Of a stretch of 61,214 nucleotides of DNA, positions 1 to 8,899 are shown in pieces. The stretch comes from Elusimicrobiota bacterium (GTDB taxonomy: Bacteria > Elusimicrobiota > Elusimicrobia > JACQPE01). Under the pieces are notes generated by a model. That model was not told the DNA's origin. It did no database searches and saw nothing but the letters and a program-made list of their open reading frames with translations. Location of the stretch: NCBI GenBank assembly GCA_016180815.1, contig JACPAN010000013.1, forward strand, positions 118,939 to 180,152. Direction: 5' to 3'. Every line of letters begins with the position of its first letter. Position 1 is the first letter of the stretch. Both the position numbers and the translations under genes were made by a program.

Positions 1-1
1 G

Positions 2-883
2 ACCGGTTGCGCAGCTATGCAATCCACCAAAATGAAACAAGCGGTTTCCGCCAATGTCACCGAAAAGGTGGATTCAAAATACACCGGCCCCAAGAGAAGA
101 GTGGGCGTCGTTGATTTCGATAATAAAACCGCTTACGGGCAAAATCGCCTCGGCGGAGCCGCTGCCGATATTTTAATTACCGAACTCGTTAAAACCGGCA
201 AATTTGTCGTCGTCGAGCGGGACAAGCTCAATAAGCTCATGGATGAGCAAAAATTGGGCATGACGGGAGCCATTGATTCCACCACCGCAGCCCAGATGGG
301 CAAAGTTCTCGGCTTAAACGCCATTGTCACCGGCGCCATTTCCAATTTCGGCGTCAATACCACGGGCTCAGATTACCTGATCACCCAAACAAAACGTCAG
401 GTGGCTCAAGCCACGGTTGATATCCGGGTGGTTGACGCGGAGACCGGGCAAGTGCTTTATGCCGATTCCGGAAAAGGCGAAGCCAAATCCGGGTCAGGAT
501 CGTTCCTGGGCATGGGCACAAAAGGCGGCTACAACGAAGGTCTGGAGGGCGAGGCCTTGAGGGCCGCCGTTTCCCAGCTCGTTGAAAACATTACTTCGCA
601 AATTAATAAAAAACCTTGGTCCTGCCGGGTGGCTGAAGTGGAAGGGCCAACCGTATATATTGATGCGGGATCCGAGTCCGGCATGGAAAACGGCCAGAAA
701 CTGATGGTGTTCAAGCTCGGCCGGGAAATCAAAAGCCCGACCACCGGCTTGGTGATCGGCCGGACCGAAGAGAAACTGGGCGAACTGGTTTTGGAAGAGG
801 TGATGGACAGCATGTCCAAAGGCCGCATGAAAGGAGCGGCGCGCGCGCCGTCATCGGGTGATTTAGCCCGGATGGCGAACTGA
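2..883 (+). CDS. CsgG-family lipoprotein, 5' truncated by window edge
   Basis: The reading frame is open to the window edge. Codons just upstream of the first ATG (17) read T-G-C-A-A, so the window starts inside a signal peptide and the Cys at 8-10 is probably the lipidated residue. Residues ~30-215 (from the Cys) match the CsgG fold: an R-V-G-V-V-D-F-D-N strand, a K-F-V-V-V-E-R-D segment, and a V-D-A-E-T-G-Q-V strand. The last ~70 residues look like the C-terminal SH3-like domain of FlgT-type proteins. CsgG proteins are outer-membrane lipoproteins, some forming secretion pores. No curli genes are nearby, so curli export is not implied. It is followed after 29 bases by an LPP20-like lipoprotein and then a FlgT-like lipoprotein, a likely operon. 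Confidence 0.8.
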   Translation, partial: TGCAAMQSTKMKQAVSANVTEKVDSKYTGPKRRVGVVDFDNKTAYGQNRLGGAAADILITELVKTGKFVVVERDKLNKLMDEQKLGMTGAIDSTTAAQMGKVLGLNAIVTGAISNFGVNTTGSDYLITQTKRQVAQATVDIRVVDAETGQVLYADSGKGEAKSGSGSFLGMGTKGGYNEGLEGEALRAAVSQLVENITSQINKKPWSCRVAEVEGPTVYIDAGSESGMENGQKLMVFKLGREIKSPTTGLVIGRTEEKLGELVLEEVMDSMSKGRMKGAARAPSSGDLARMAN

Positions 884-912
884 TCTTTTGATTCAATAGG
901 AGGATAAACAAC

Positions 913-1353
913 ATGAAAAAATTATCGATCTTGACCTTAGCGAGCTTATCGTTGGTTGCTTGCGGCGGGGCCCAATCCCGGGTTAAAAAAGGCGAACTTC
1001 AACAAACCATGGACCAAGAGGCCGTGGGCGGCAGTTACGTCGAATCCATCGGTATCGGCGGCGCTGATCCGAGCCTGCCCAATCAAACGCAACGGCGTTC
1101 TCTTTCGCGCGACGCCGCCATCGTGAAAGCGCAATTTGAAATGCTTTCCATGATTAAAAGAGTCCAGGTTGAAGGCGGCACAACCGTGCAAGATGCCATA
1201 GCAAAAGACTCGACCCTCGAGTCCCGGCTTAACGAAGAATTAAAGGGAGCGGAAATCATCAAAACCGAATGGACCAACGACGATGGCTGCGTGGTAACCA
1301 TGAGGATTCCCAAAAAGCGCCTTGAGTCGCTGATGGGCATCAAGTTTAAATAA
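913..1353 (+). CDS. LPP20-like lipoprotein
   Basis: A 146-residue protein with a lipoprotein signal (MKKLSILTLASLSLVAC, lipobox V-A-C) preceded by a clear GGAGG Shine-Dalgarno 8-10 bases upstream. The mature part has the alpha/beta pattern of the LPP20/FlgT-N fold: R-D-A-A-I-V-K-A-Q-F-E followed by a helix, then a C-terminal strand with G-C-V-V-T-M-R-I-P. LPP20 proteins are outer-membrane lipoproteins of unclear function, often encoded beside CsgG and FlgT homologues, as here. Function not assigned. Confidence 0.7.
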   Translation: MKKLSILTLASLSLVACGGAQSRVKKGELQQTMDQEAVGGSYVESIGIGGADPSLPNQTQRRSLSRDAAIVKAQFEMLSMIKRVQVEGGTTVQDAIAKDSTLESRLNEELKGAEIIKTEWTNDDGCVVTMRIPKKRLESLMGIKFK

Positions 1354-1385
1354 ACGGGCCCCACAAGGGCACAGGAGGACTGTCA

Positions 1386-2549
1386 ATGAACGCGCGGGTA
1401 TTGGCTTATTGTTTGCCTTTTTTTCTGATCGGGTGCGCCTCGACCAGCCGGCTTAAAGTCGGCGCCGTGGCCGGCGGGGAAGTTATCGAAGCCGAAGGCT
1501 CCTGTCCCATCGTCGGCGGCGACGTCAGGGGGGCAAAAGAATGCTCCCTGCGCGAAGCGCAGAAAAAGGCTCTGGAAAAAGTCATCGGCGTTTATCTTTC
1601 AGCCAAAACCCGCGTGGAAAAAGCGGTCACGATCGAACAAAACATTCTGGCCAATACCGAAGGCTATATTTCCAAATATGACGTTCTGAAAGAAGGCCGG
1701 GAAAGCGATAATTACCTGACCAAAATTCGCGCTTTGGTCCTCTTCCAAAAATTAGGCGACGACTTAAAGTCGCTTAATGTGCTGAGGGAGCCGTCCGTCG
1801 GTTTGCCGCGCGTGGCCGTCATCGTGGCTGATGAAGTCGGAAAAGGGGGGCCCACATCCAGCGATGACGGCAAGGATCACACCTACGCCGCTAATGCCAT
1901 GGGCGAAGCGCTGATTAAAGCCGGATATAAAATCGTGGACCCGGATGCGATCATGGCCGCCAAAGCTTACGAAAATCTTGACGCGGCCGAAGACGACCCC
2001 GCGATGCTCAGCAATCTGGGGATGAAGCTCAACGCTGAAATCATCGTCATCGGCGAGGCCAAGGCTTCTCCGGTGGTCATGGACAAAAATCTCCTTGGAG
2101 ACATGAAATCCTACCGGGCGACTCTTTCGGCCAAGGCGGCCCGCGTTAAAACCGGGGAAGTGCTCCAGAACGTGTCCGGACAGGCTTCCGGCCTCGACGC
2201 CGTGGATGATGCGGCCATCCAAAAAGCGCTTGAAGCCGTGGGCAAAAAAACGGGAGAAGAATTCTCGCGGGAACTGCATAACCGGCTTATTCAAGACGCA
2301 AGCGTTTCGGTCACCGCAACAAACGCGGACTTTCAGAAACTTGAAGGCCTCAAAAAAACCTTGGTTGACATGCCCGGGGTGCGCGATCTCTTTGTGCGCT
2401 CCTTAGACGGCGGCGCGGCTAATCTGGACGTTTACCTGACGGTCGCCGGCAAGACGGGCGTTCAAGAAATCGCCGCTAGGTTGTCGGAGAGGCTCAACGC
2501 CAAAGTCAATCGAGTAGAAGGGAACACTCTCGAAGTCGCGCTGCCCTAG
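1386..2549 (+). CDS. FlgT-like multidomain lipoprotein
   Basis: A 387-residue lipoprotein (signal with lipobox L-I-G-C, strong AGGAGG SD). Residues ~50-135 resemble the FlgT N-terminal/LPP20 fold (E-A-Q-K-K-A-L-E-K-V-I-G-V-Y). Residues ~140-290 resemble a CsgG/TolB-N-like middle domain (L-P-R-V-A-V-I-V-A-D-E, later A-E-I-I-V-I-G-E-A). Residues ~300-385 form a small alpha/beta domain with repeated L-x-V-Y-L-T-V and L-E-V-A-L strands. FlgT helps form the Vibrio flagellar H-ring, but no flagellar genes are in the window, so a general envelope role is as likely. Third gene of the CsgG/LPP20 cluster. Confidence 0.65.
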   Translation: MNARVLAYCLPFFLIGCASTSRLKVGAVAGGEVIEAEGSCPIVGGDVRGAKECSLREAQKKALEKVIGVYLSAKTRVEKAVTIEQNILANTEGYISKYDVLKEGRESDNYLTKIRALVLFQKLGDDLKSLNVLREPSVGLPRVAVIVADEVGKGGPTSSDDGKDHTYAANAMGEALIKAGYKIVDPDAIMAAKAYENLDAAEDDPAMLSNLGMKLNAEIIVIGEAKASPVVMDKNLLGDMKSYRATLSAKAARVKTGEVLQNVSGQASGLDAVDDAAIQKALEAVGKKTGEEFSRELHNRLIQDASVSVTATNADFQKLEGLKKTLVDMPGVRDLFVRSLDGGAANLDVYLTVAGKTGVQEIAARLSERLNAKVNRVEGNTLEVALP

Positions 2550-2603
2550 CGACGGGATTCATCGGCAGCGTAAAGTCCGCGTTTCAGCCTTGATTTAAGG
2601 GCA

Positions 2604-3536
2604 TTGCCCCATTACACTTCCTTTGTGGATGCCTGCGTGCATTGCGGCCGGCGCGTGCCTGAAAACATCGCCAAATGTCCCTTCTGCAAGAAGGACCCAC
2701 GGCCTGTCGATGAAGAACCAAAACGGGACAGCCAGCGCCATGTCTATCGTTGGCATGTCGCTTCGCGCGATCAACAAAAACCGGCTTCCGTTGAACCTGA
2801 AACCAAATTTCAGGCAGGCGCCGTTGATGCCATCCAGGCCATCACCTCAGGTTCTCCGGCCATGCGTGATAACGCCATCGAATTGATCCTAAGCAAAAAA
2901 ATCAATATCACCGATCAATTGATCGCGACCCTGGATAACCATTCTCAAGTAGGCAGGGAACACATCGCCAAAGCCCTGGGGCGCCTGGGCGCGCGGGAAG
3001 CGATCCCGACGCTTTGCAAAACCATGGGAAGCGCGGAGCGAGCCTTGCGCTTGGCGTCGGCGTGGGCTCTTCACCGCATCGGCGATATATCCATCGTCCC
3101 TCACTTAATCGATAATTTCAAAGACAACGACGCCGAGGTGCGCCGATACATCGTTTATGTTCTGGGAGGCATGAGCGATAGGAAAGCGTCGCCGTACATC
3201 AAAAAGGCGCTTCAGGATGTCGAACCCGGAGTCAGGCGCCAAGCCATTTTGTCCCTGATGTGCTTGGAAGGGCGCACGGCCGCCTCCGCCATCCGCAACA
3301 GCCTAAAAGACGGTGATGATCGTGTCCGACAGGTGGCGAGCGAAGCCTTGGTCGTTCTTCAAGGCAACAGGCGGGGACGCAAAATTTTCCTAATCATCGC
3401 CGTCCTGGCGGTCGCTTTGTTGGCCGGCCTGGCGATCATCAATCGAGGCCGTTTCGTCGCTAAAAAACAATCTCAGTTTCCCTACATCATCTCGATACCG
3501 CAGGAAGAAGGAATCGACGGCAAAGGCGTCCGCTAA
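2604..3536 (+). CDS. Zinc-ribbon / HEAT-repeat membrane protein
   Basis: A 310-residue protein starting at TTG 2604, with a TAAGGG SD 4-5 bases upstream (GTG at 2622 is an alternative). Residues 12-33 form a rubredoxin-like zinc ribbon with two C-x-x-C knuckles (C-V-H-C and C-P-F-C). Residues ~70-250 are HEAT/PBS-type helical repeats, for example V-G-R-E-H-I-A-K-A-L-G-R-L-G and V-R-R-Y-I-V-Y-V-L-G. A single transmembrane helix lies at ~258-278 with a short basic tail. Such architecture points to protein-protein scaffolding. The partner is unknown. Confidence 0.7.
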   Translation: MPHYTSFVDACVHCGRRVPENIAKCPFCKKDPRPVDEEPKRDSQRHVYRWHVASRDQQKPASVEPETKFQAGAVDAIQAITSGSPAMRDNAIELILSKKINITDQLIATLDNHSQVGREHIAKALGRLGAREAIPTLCKTMGSAERALRLASAWALHRIGDISIVPHLIDNFKDNDAEVRRYIVYVLGGMSDRKASPYIKKALQDVEPGVRRQAILSLMCLEGRTAASAIRNSLKDGDDRVRQVASEALVVLQGNRRGRKIFLIIAVLAVALLAGLAIINRGRFVAKKQSQFPYIISIPQEEGIDGKGVR

Positions 3537-3543
3537 AGAAAAC

Positions 3544-4530
3544 CTAGGCGGCTAATATCGTATCTACCTTTCTCATCAACAAGCGCAGCTCAAAAGATTT
3601 CTTAACGCAGCCGCTCGCTCCCATGGCGAAACTTTTCTCGATATCCTCGACTTTATAACGGCGGGCCAGCATCAACACGGGGACCTTGGGGGCCATTTTA
3701 TTGGATTTCATCTCATGAAGAATCTGCCACCCGTCCATCCTCGGCAATCCGATATCAAGCAGCACTAAATCGGGTTTAAACGTTTTTAAATGAACCAACC
3801 CTTCGATCCCATCGAAAGCGATTTCCGCTTCGTATCCGGCCACACTAAACGCCTGGGCGAAAACAAAGGCGTGATCCGGCTCATCTTCAATAATCAAAAT
3901 TTTTGGTTTGCTCTTGGGGCGCTTTGAATTCGGCAGGGGAGGAACCGCGACCTCAGACTTGTAAGAATAAATCATGAAGCCGAATTTTTCATCAAAATGG
4001 TCTTTTTTAATCCCGGCCACGGGCCGCTCGAGCTGCTCATAAGCAAACTGCGAAATCCAAGCCGTATTGACCGGCGCGTATTTCTGCAGATAGCCCGCCA
4101 AATCGATGGCCGAGGAGGGGAGAATCTGAAGCGTGGCGCTTTGCTCGCTGGCGTCCACGTATACCTTGCCCGTATTGACGCCGACCCGAACGCGAAAAGG
4201 GTTCTTCAACAGCTGCGTGGCCTTATTAAATTGCGGCATACGATTGAGCAAGTCAATGGCCGATTCGACCGCCTCCTGGCTTAACGCATACTGGCTCATG
4301 ACGCCGTCGCCGGTGATGCTGACCACCTGTCCTCCGTGCGCGCGCATCACGTCTTCGACCAGTTTCTGATAAGCGAGGAAGCTGAAAATCACATCCTCCT
4401 CGGTCTCCCCCATTTTCATGGCGGTTGAATCAACCACGTCGATGGAAACGAAACTGGATGTTTTCTGAAGGATACCCCTTAACCGGCGGTCCAGGGCCAA
4501 ACGTTGAGACTCGATATTCTCTCCCACCAC
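3544..4530 (-). CDS. Class III nucleotidyl cyclase domain fused to a receiver domain
   Basis: A 328-residue soluble protein. Residues ~25-195 match a class III adenylate/guanylate cyclase: metal-site Asp31 in S-I-D-V-V-D-S-T and Asp75 in T-G-D-G-V, then V-R-V-G-V-N-T-G-K-V. Residues 209-328 form a CheY-like receiver with acidic E-D-E near 215, phospho-acceptor Asp259 (L-L-D-I-G-L-P) and Lys310. The usual Thr/Ser switch residue is replaced by Ala in V-L-M-L-A-R. The cyclase-then-receiver order is the reverse of the common arrangement. No cognate kinase is adjacent. Starts at GTG 4530 or the next GTG at 4527. Whether it makes cAMP or cGMP, or is catalytic at all, is unknown. Confidence 0.8.
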   Translation of the reverse strand: MVGENIESQRLALDRRLRGILQKTSSFVSIDVVDSTAMKMGETEEDVIFSFLAYQKLVEDVMRAHGGQVVSITGDGVMSQYALSQEAVESAIDLLNRMPQFNKATQLLKNPFRVRVGVNTGKVYVDASEQSATLQILPSSAIDLAGYLQKYAPVNTAWISQFAYEQLERPVAGIKKDHFDEKFGFMIYSYKSEVAVPPLPNSKRPKSKPKILIIEDEPDHAFVFAQAFSVAGYEAEIAFDGIEGLVHLKTFKPDLVLLDIGLPRMDGWQILHEMKSNKMAPKVPVLMLARRYKVEDIEKSFAMGASGCVKKSFELRLLMRKVDTILAA

Positions 4531-4676
4531 TTATACATTAGGTCGAGAACGCCCGCTTTGCAAGGCATATCTAAAAACTTTGGCGCCTCCATCAAAAAAA
4601 TTTAGGAGGCTGGCAGTTGTTTTAAAGAGCTGTTCATATCCTAAAATACCTATGCACCTGCCTATTACTAAAAACA

Positions 4677-5567
4677 ATGCGCCGGGATCCCAGACAAAAT
4701 AGAATTACTCTTGACCATTACTTCGCCGATAAAACGGCGATTGATCCGTGCGAATGGCTGCGCCTTGAACAAGGGTCCAAGGAAACCGCCATGCGCGCCG
4801 TGGATCTCATCGCCCCGATCGGCAAAGGCCAGCGCGGGTTGATCGTTTCGCCGCCGAAAGCCGGCAAGACCATTCTCTTAAAACAGCTTTGCCATGCCAT
4901 CGCCACGGTCGCGCCTTCGATTAAGCTCTATTGCTTTTTGCTTGACGAACGACCGGAAGAAGTGACGGACTTTCAGCGAGACACCCCGGCCAAGGTCGTG
5001 GCCTCATCCAACGACCGGCCCAATGAAGAACATATCGAACTGGCCCAGGATTTCATCCAACATGCGGCTCAAGAAGCCGCCTCCGGCAAAGACGTCGTCA
5101 TCCTTCTGGATTCCCTGACCCGCCTGGCCCGAGCTTTCAACAGGGGCTCAGGCAGCGGGCGCACGCTCTCGGGCGGCCTGGATTCAAGGGCCATGGAATT
5201 GCCCCGGCGTTTCTTTGGGGCGGCCAGAAACATAGAAGGGGGAGGATCCTTAACCATTCTGGCCACCATTTTGGTGGAAACGGGCAGCCGGATGGATGAC
5301 GTTATCTTTCAGGAATTTAAGGGCACGGGCAATCTGGAGCTTGTCTTGTCTCGAAGCGCGGCGGAACAGCGCCTGTTCCCGGCCATCAATATCAGGCAAT
5401 CGGGAACCCGCAAAGAAGAAAAACTGCTCCCGGAGGATATCCTTCGCGGCACTTGGAAATTACGCCGGGTTTTAGGCGGTTTGCCTGATCTTGAAGCAAC
5501 CCGGAAACTTGTCGAACTTTTAGAAAATCACGCCTCGAACGAAAAACTTTTAAGCCCTCTCTTCTGA
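4677..5567 (+). CDS. rho: Transcription termination factor Rho, ATPase domain only
   Basis: A 296-residue protein covering only the C-terminal RecA-like motor of Rho (about 420 residues in typical members). Visible are R-Q-N-R-I-T at the domain start, Walker A S-P-P-K-A-G-K-T, catalytic D-E-R-P-E-E-V-T, Walker [12 protein letters not shown], a Q-loop (T-L-S-G-G-L-D) and R-loop (E-F-K-G-T-G-N), plus the arginine-finger stretch S-G-T-R-K-E-E. The N-terminal helix bundle and OB-fold primary RNA-binding site are absent. The frame is open upstream only to the stop at 4623-4625 and has no start codon there. Its 3' end overlaps the convergent ABC-F gene by 18 bases. It could be a second, specialised Rho. 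Confidence 0.85.
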   Translation: MRRDPRQNRITLDHYFADKTAIDPCEWLRLEQGSKETAMRAVDLIAPIGKGQRGLIVSPPKAGKTILLKQLCHAIATVAPSIKLYCFLLDERPEEVTDFQRDTPAKVVASSNDRPNEEHIELAQDFIQHAAQEAASGKDVVILLDSLTRLARAFNRGSGSGRTLSGGLDSRAMELPRRFFGAARNIEGGGSLTILATILVETGSRMDDVIFQEFKGTGNLELVLSRSAAEQRLFPAINIRQSGTRKEEKLLPEDILRGTWKLRRVLGGLPDLEATRKLVELLENHASNEKLLSPLF

Positions 5568-7322
5568 TTCCAATTCAGCGAGCCTGCGCTGAAGCGACTT
5601 GATCTCATCGCCCACGGCCCTCGCGCGCATGTAATCGGCATACACAACCGGATCATGCATTTGAGCCGTCAATTCTTCAACTCTCTTTTTGATTTGCACG
5701 GCTTCCACCGCCTGTTTTTCTTTCAGGCGCAAGAATTCGCGCTCCTGGGCTTTTTGCTGGCGGGCCAATTTCGGATTGACCCCGGAAGCGGACTCGGGCA
5801 GTCTCTCAGGCTGCGTGATTTTGCCATCGGCCTCCTCACGGATTTGTTTTTGCCGGTGCTCAAAATACTCGTAATTGCCCGGATAAATCGAGACTCTTCC
5901 GCCATCGACATGGACGACATGGGTGGCCAATTGGTTGATGAAATACACGTCATGGCTGATAAAACAAACCGTCCCGTCATAGTTTTTTAAGGCGTCGATC
6001 AACGCTTCAACGCTGGACATATCAAGATGCGTGGTCGGTTCGTCCATCAGCAGCACGTTGGGGGGATCAAGCAAAAGTTTGACAAGAGCCAGGCGGCTTT
6101 TTTCGCCGCCGCTTAACACATTCACCTTTTTGAAAACCGTCTCGCCGGGAAAAAGAAAGGTACCTAAAACGGTGCGAATAAAGGTTTCCGTCTGTCCGAA
6201 TTGGGTGTTGTCCGAGGCCTCCTGAAAAACAGTGCGATTGGGGTTGAGCATATCCAGGCGGTATTGGGAGTAATAACCAACCTTGGCGTTTAAACCCAGC
6301 GCGCGCTCGCCCGAGTCGATGGGGATGACCCCGGCCAACATTTTAAGCAAGGTCGACTTGCCGGCGCCGTTATGGCCGACAAAAGCCATTTTCCAGCCGC
6401 GCTCCACGGCAAAATCAAGCCCTTGATAGACTTTAACGTCGCCGTAAGATTTATCGACGTTGTTCAAGGTCAAAACGCGCGCGGCCGTTCTTTTGGGCTG
6501 GGGAAAATTAATTCTGATGGGCTTCATCTCCCTGGGCAGTTCGATGCGCTCCAATTTTTCCAAGCGTTTTTTCATGCTCTGGGCGCGTGAAGCCGTGGAC
6601 AAGCGGGCCAAATTGCGCGCGATAAAATCTTCCATATCCGAAATTTGTTTTTGCTGCAATTTATAAGCGGATTCCAATTTCTCTTTTTCCCGGTCCCGCG
6701 CCTCGATGAAATCCTCAAAAGCGCCCCAATAAACGTTTAAATCATGGTCCAGGACGCTGACAACAGCCTGACAGATGGTGTTTAAAAACGTCCGGTCATG
6801 GGTGATGAGAAAAATAGCGCCCTGGAATTGGCAAAGGTATTCCTGAAGCCAAAGAGTGGATTCAAGGTCCAAATGATTGGTCGGCTCATCCAAAAGAAGA
6901 GCGTCGGGCTCCTCCAACAGGAGGCGGGCGATGGCCACGCGCATGGCCCAGCCGCCGGAGAGCTGGCTGATTTTCTTCTCGAACCCGGCATCGTTGAACC
7001 CAAGGCCCGCTAGAATGGACTTGGCCTTGGCCGCAAGCCGGCCATCCAAGTCTTCATGGCCGGACAAGGTTTCGCTTAAAACCGTGCCGTCGCCGAAGAT
7101 TGCCTGTTCCTGGGGCAAATACCCGATACGGATTCCTTTTCTTAAGTGAATCTCGCCCTTGTCCAGGGTCTCCTTGCCCAAAATCAGCTTAAAAAGCGTA
7201 GATTTGCCGGAACCATTGGGACCCACCAAAGCGTAGCGGTCCTCCTCATTAATTTGCAGAGAGGCGTTTTTAAGAAGAGTCTGATAACCGAACTCTTTAT
7301 AAGCGTTGCGAATGGTAATCAT
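5550..7322 (-). CDS. ABC-F family ATPase (Uup/YbiT-like)
   Basis: A 590-residue soluble protein with two ABC cassettes and no membrane segments. Cassette 1 has G-P-N-G-S-G-K-S-T, signature L-S-G-G-W-A-M-R-V-A and Walker B L-L-L-D-E-P-T-N-H-L-D. Cassette 2 has G-H-N-G-A-G-K-S-T, L-S-G-G-E-K-S-R-L-A and L-L-M-D-E-P-T-T-H-L-D. The ~230-290 linker is the basic P-site-tRNA-interaction helix pair typical of ABC-F, and the last ~70 residues form a charged coiled coil. ABC-F proteins act on the ribosome in translation or antibiotic protection. The subfamily cannot be set here. Monocistronic, convergent with rho. Confidence 0.9.
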   Translation of the reverse strand: MITIRNAYKEFGYQTLLKNASLQINEEDRYALVGPNGSGKSTLFKLILGKETLDKGEIHLRKGIRIGYLPQEQAIFGDGTVLSETLSGHEDLDGRLAAKAKSILAGLGFNDAGFEKKISQLSGGWAMRVAIARLLLEEPDALLLDEPTNHLDLESTLWLQEYLCQFQGAIFLITHDRTFLNTICQAVVSVLDHDLNVYWGAFEDFIEARDREKEKLESAYKLQQKQISDMEDFIARNLARLSTASRAQSMKKRLEKLERIELPREMKPIRINFPQPKRTAARVLTLNNVDKSYGDVKVYQGLDFAVERGWKMAFVGHNGAGKSTLLKMLAGVIPIDSGERALGLNAKVGYYSQYRLDMLNPNRTVFQEASDNTQFGQTETFIRTVLGTFLFPGETVFKKVNVLSGGEKSRLALVKLLLDPPNVLLMDEPTTHLDMSSVEALIDALKNYDGTVCFISHDVYFINQLATHVVHVDGGRVSIYPGNYEYFEHRQKQIREEADGKITQPERLPESASGVNPKLARQQKAQEREFLRLKEKQAVEAVQIKKRVEELTAQMHDPVVYADYMRARAVGDEIKSLQRRLAELESEERA

Positions 7323-7374
7323 GAAACCATGATTTTACCATCACGCCTGAATTGTTGTTCGTCGGGAATTTAGC

Positions 7375-7833
7375 TTAGCGGCCCCTGGGGATGCGCCTGA
7401 GGTAACAAATGTAGACAGTCTCAGCCAGGGTGATTTCAAAAAGTTCTTGATATATCTGCCGAAGATGGAGGCAAGCGGTCGGCCAATTGCGCCTTGAAGC
7501 GCGCTCAAAACGCTCCACGCGCAGGAGGAAGTGCACGGGGGCATCCACATAAGACCCGGACGTTCCTCCGCTTAATAGAGAATCCAATTTTTGCGAAATT
7601 TCTTCGCACATTCCTTCGATATTCGGTTTGAGCAAAGGAGTTTTAGGATCGTCCACCGAAGACCCTGTAATCCGCCCGCAAGCCGCTTTCAAACGATCCG
7701 CATATTCCAGAATAGTCTCAGCGGGGAACGCGGCTTTATCCGTATAAATCTTATTGGGATCAAAGGCCAGAAGAACGCCGCTTGAGACTGCGGAAAGAAT
7801 CACTGTGAGCAAAAGCACGGTTTTTTTCATCAA
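7375..7833 (-). CDS. Small secreted protein of unknown function
   Basis: A 152-residue protein with a perfect SD (GGAGG, 7 bases before ATG) and an N-terminal signal peptide ending near S-S-G-V-L-L-A-F. The mature part is helical with four Cys (A-A-C-G, G-M-C-E, T-A-C-L, Y-I-C-Y) that could form disulfides. No family recognised. It lies between the ABC-F gene and a secreted HELRH protein. Confidence 0.7.
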   Translation of the reverse strand: MMKKTVLLLTVILSAVSSGVLLAFDPNKIYTDKAAFPAETILEYADRLKAACGRITGSSVDDPKTPLLKPNIEGMCEEISQKLDSLLSGGTSGSYVDAPVHFLLRVERFERASRRNWPTACLHLRQIYQELFEITLAETVYICYLRRIPRGR

Positions 7834-7959
7834 AGCCTCCGATGGATTAAGTCTAAGGTCTTCCTACCCCATTTTCAATGGCTAATTTTTACGCGCCGTG
7901 GGAAGGCGCGGGCCTTAGATGTTTTCTCCGGCCCACTGGCGGCCAAAAGCGATCCCTGT

Positions 7960-7965
7960 TACCCT
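7960..7965 (+). promoter_or_regulatory. Candidate -10 box for a leaderless transcript
   Basis: TACCCT followed by six bases and then the ATG at 7972, with no SD. The -35 is not recognisable. The call rests on the same spacing seen before four other starts in the window. Confidence 0.35.
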
Positions 7966-7971
7966 AAAGCA

Positions 7972-8877
7972 ATGAGGCAAAAGAACGCTCCTGTTTTTCT
8001 TCTGGCCTGCCTTTTGGGATTAGCGCCGCAGGCTTGGGGCTGGGATGACTCCTATATTTTAGGGGAGATCAATGTTCTGCTCAATGAAATCAGCGGGCTC
8101 TCAAGGGAGAGCGAGCTCGGCACGGAAATCATTATCGGGAGCGTATCAGGCGACCATAACGCTATTTTTGACGATAACACGGGACGGGTCATCATCAACA
8201 GGCAAAAGCTCGAACAAGCCCAAACCTATATGGAAGCCATGCCCAATCATCCTACCGGAGACGATGTGCCGAAGGTCCTGGCCCGGCACTTTTTCCCGAC
8301 CGTGGCCCATGAGCTTCGGCATGCGCACATTCACCGTGAAATCCCCGGCGTCCAGGCAAGCAAAGAGGATGAAATCGCCGCCTTCATCAACAATATGCTT
8401 GCTTATCACGCGCTGCGCAAAAAATACCCGCAAGATATGAGCGTGTACGATACGCCCCAACGGACGGCGATGTATAGAATTTACACCCAATATTGGATCC
8501 CCGATGGAGTCGACGGTTTAAAAAGCATGGTCAGCGCCAACAAAGCCTATAAGGCTTACCCATCGCTCAATAATAACGAGGACGTGTCCAAATGGAAAGA
8601 AAAGATTCGCAATGCTCAAACCGTGGCTATTCCGATTGAAGAACAATACGAGGACGACGGGGATTGGGAAGCCGCGTGCCGGGCATTAAGCGCCATATCA
8701 AACGGACCTTGCGGCAATGCCTCGCAATTAAGGGCAAGATTTGCGGAAATCGGCGAAGCGGCCGGGTTCTGGCTGGATGACGAGGGAATTGAGGAAGCCA
8801 AAACCCTATATAACGATACGGAATTCCCGCGCGGGGAGCGGCTTTGGAACCGTCACTCCAAGAGTCCCGCTAACTAA
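7972..8877 (+). CDS. Secreted HExxH (HELRH) putative metalloprotease
   Basis: A 301-residue protein with a signal peptide (A-C-L-L-G-L-A-P-Q-A-W-G). Near residue 115 it carries T-V-A-H-E-L-R-H-A-H, a zincin-type HExxH, followed by K-E-D-E-I-A-A-F, where an acidic third ligand could lie. The C-terminal ~80 residues contain two Cys and are rich in acidic residues. I do not recognise a named peptidase family. It is one of four secreted HExxH proteins scattered in the window. Function is inferred from the motif alone. Confidence 0.65.
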   Translation: MRQKNAPVFLLACLLGLAPQAWGWDDSYILGEINVLLNEISGLSRESELGTEIIIGSVSGDHNAIFDDNTGRVIINRQKLEQAQTYMEAMPNHPTGDDVPKVLARHFFPTVAHELRHAHIHREIPGVQASKEDEIAAFINNMLAYHALRKKYPQDMSVYDTPQRTAMYRIYTQYWIPDGVDGLKSMVSANKAYKAYPSLNNNEDVSKWKEKIRNAQTVAIPIEEQYEDDGDWEAACRALSAISNGPCGNASQLRARFAEIGEAAGFWLDDEGIEEAKTLYNDTEFPRGERLWNRHSKSPAN

Positions 8878-8899
8878 ACGGATCAAATCTTTTATCCGC

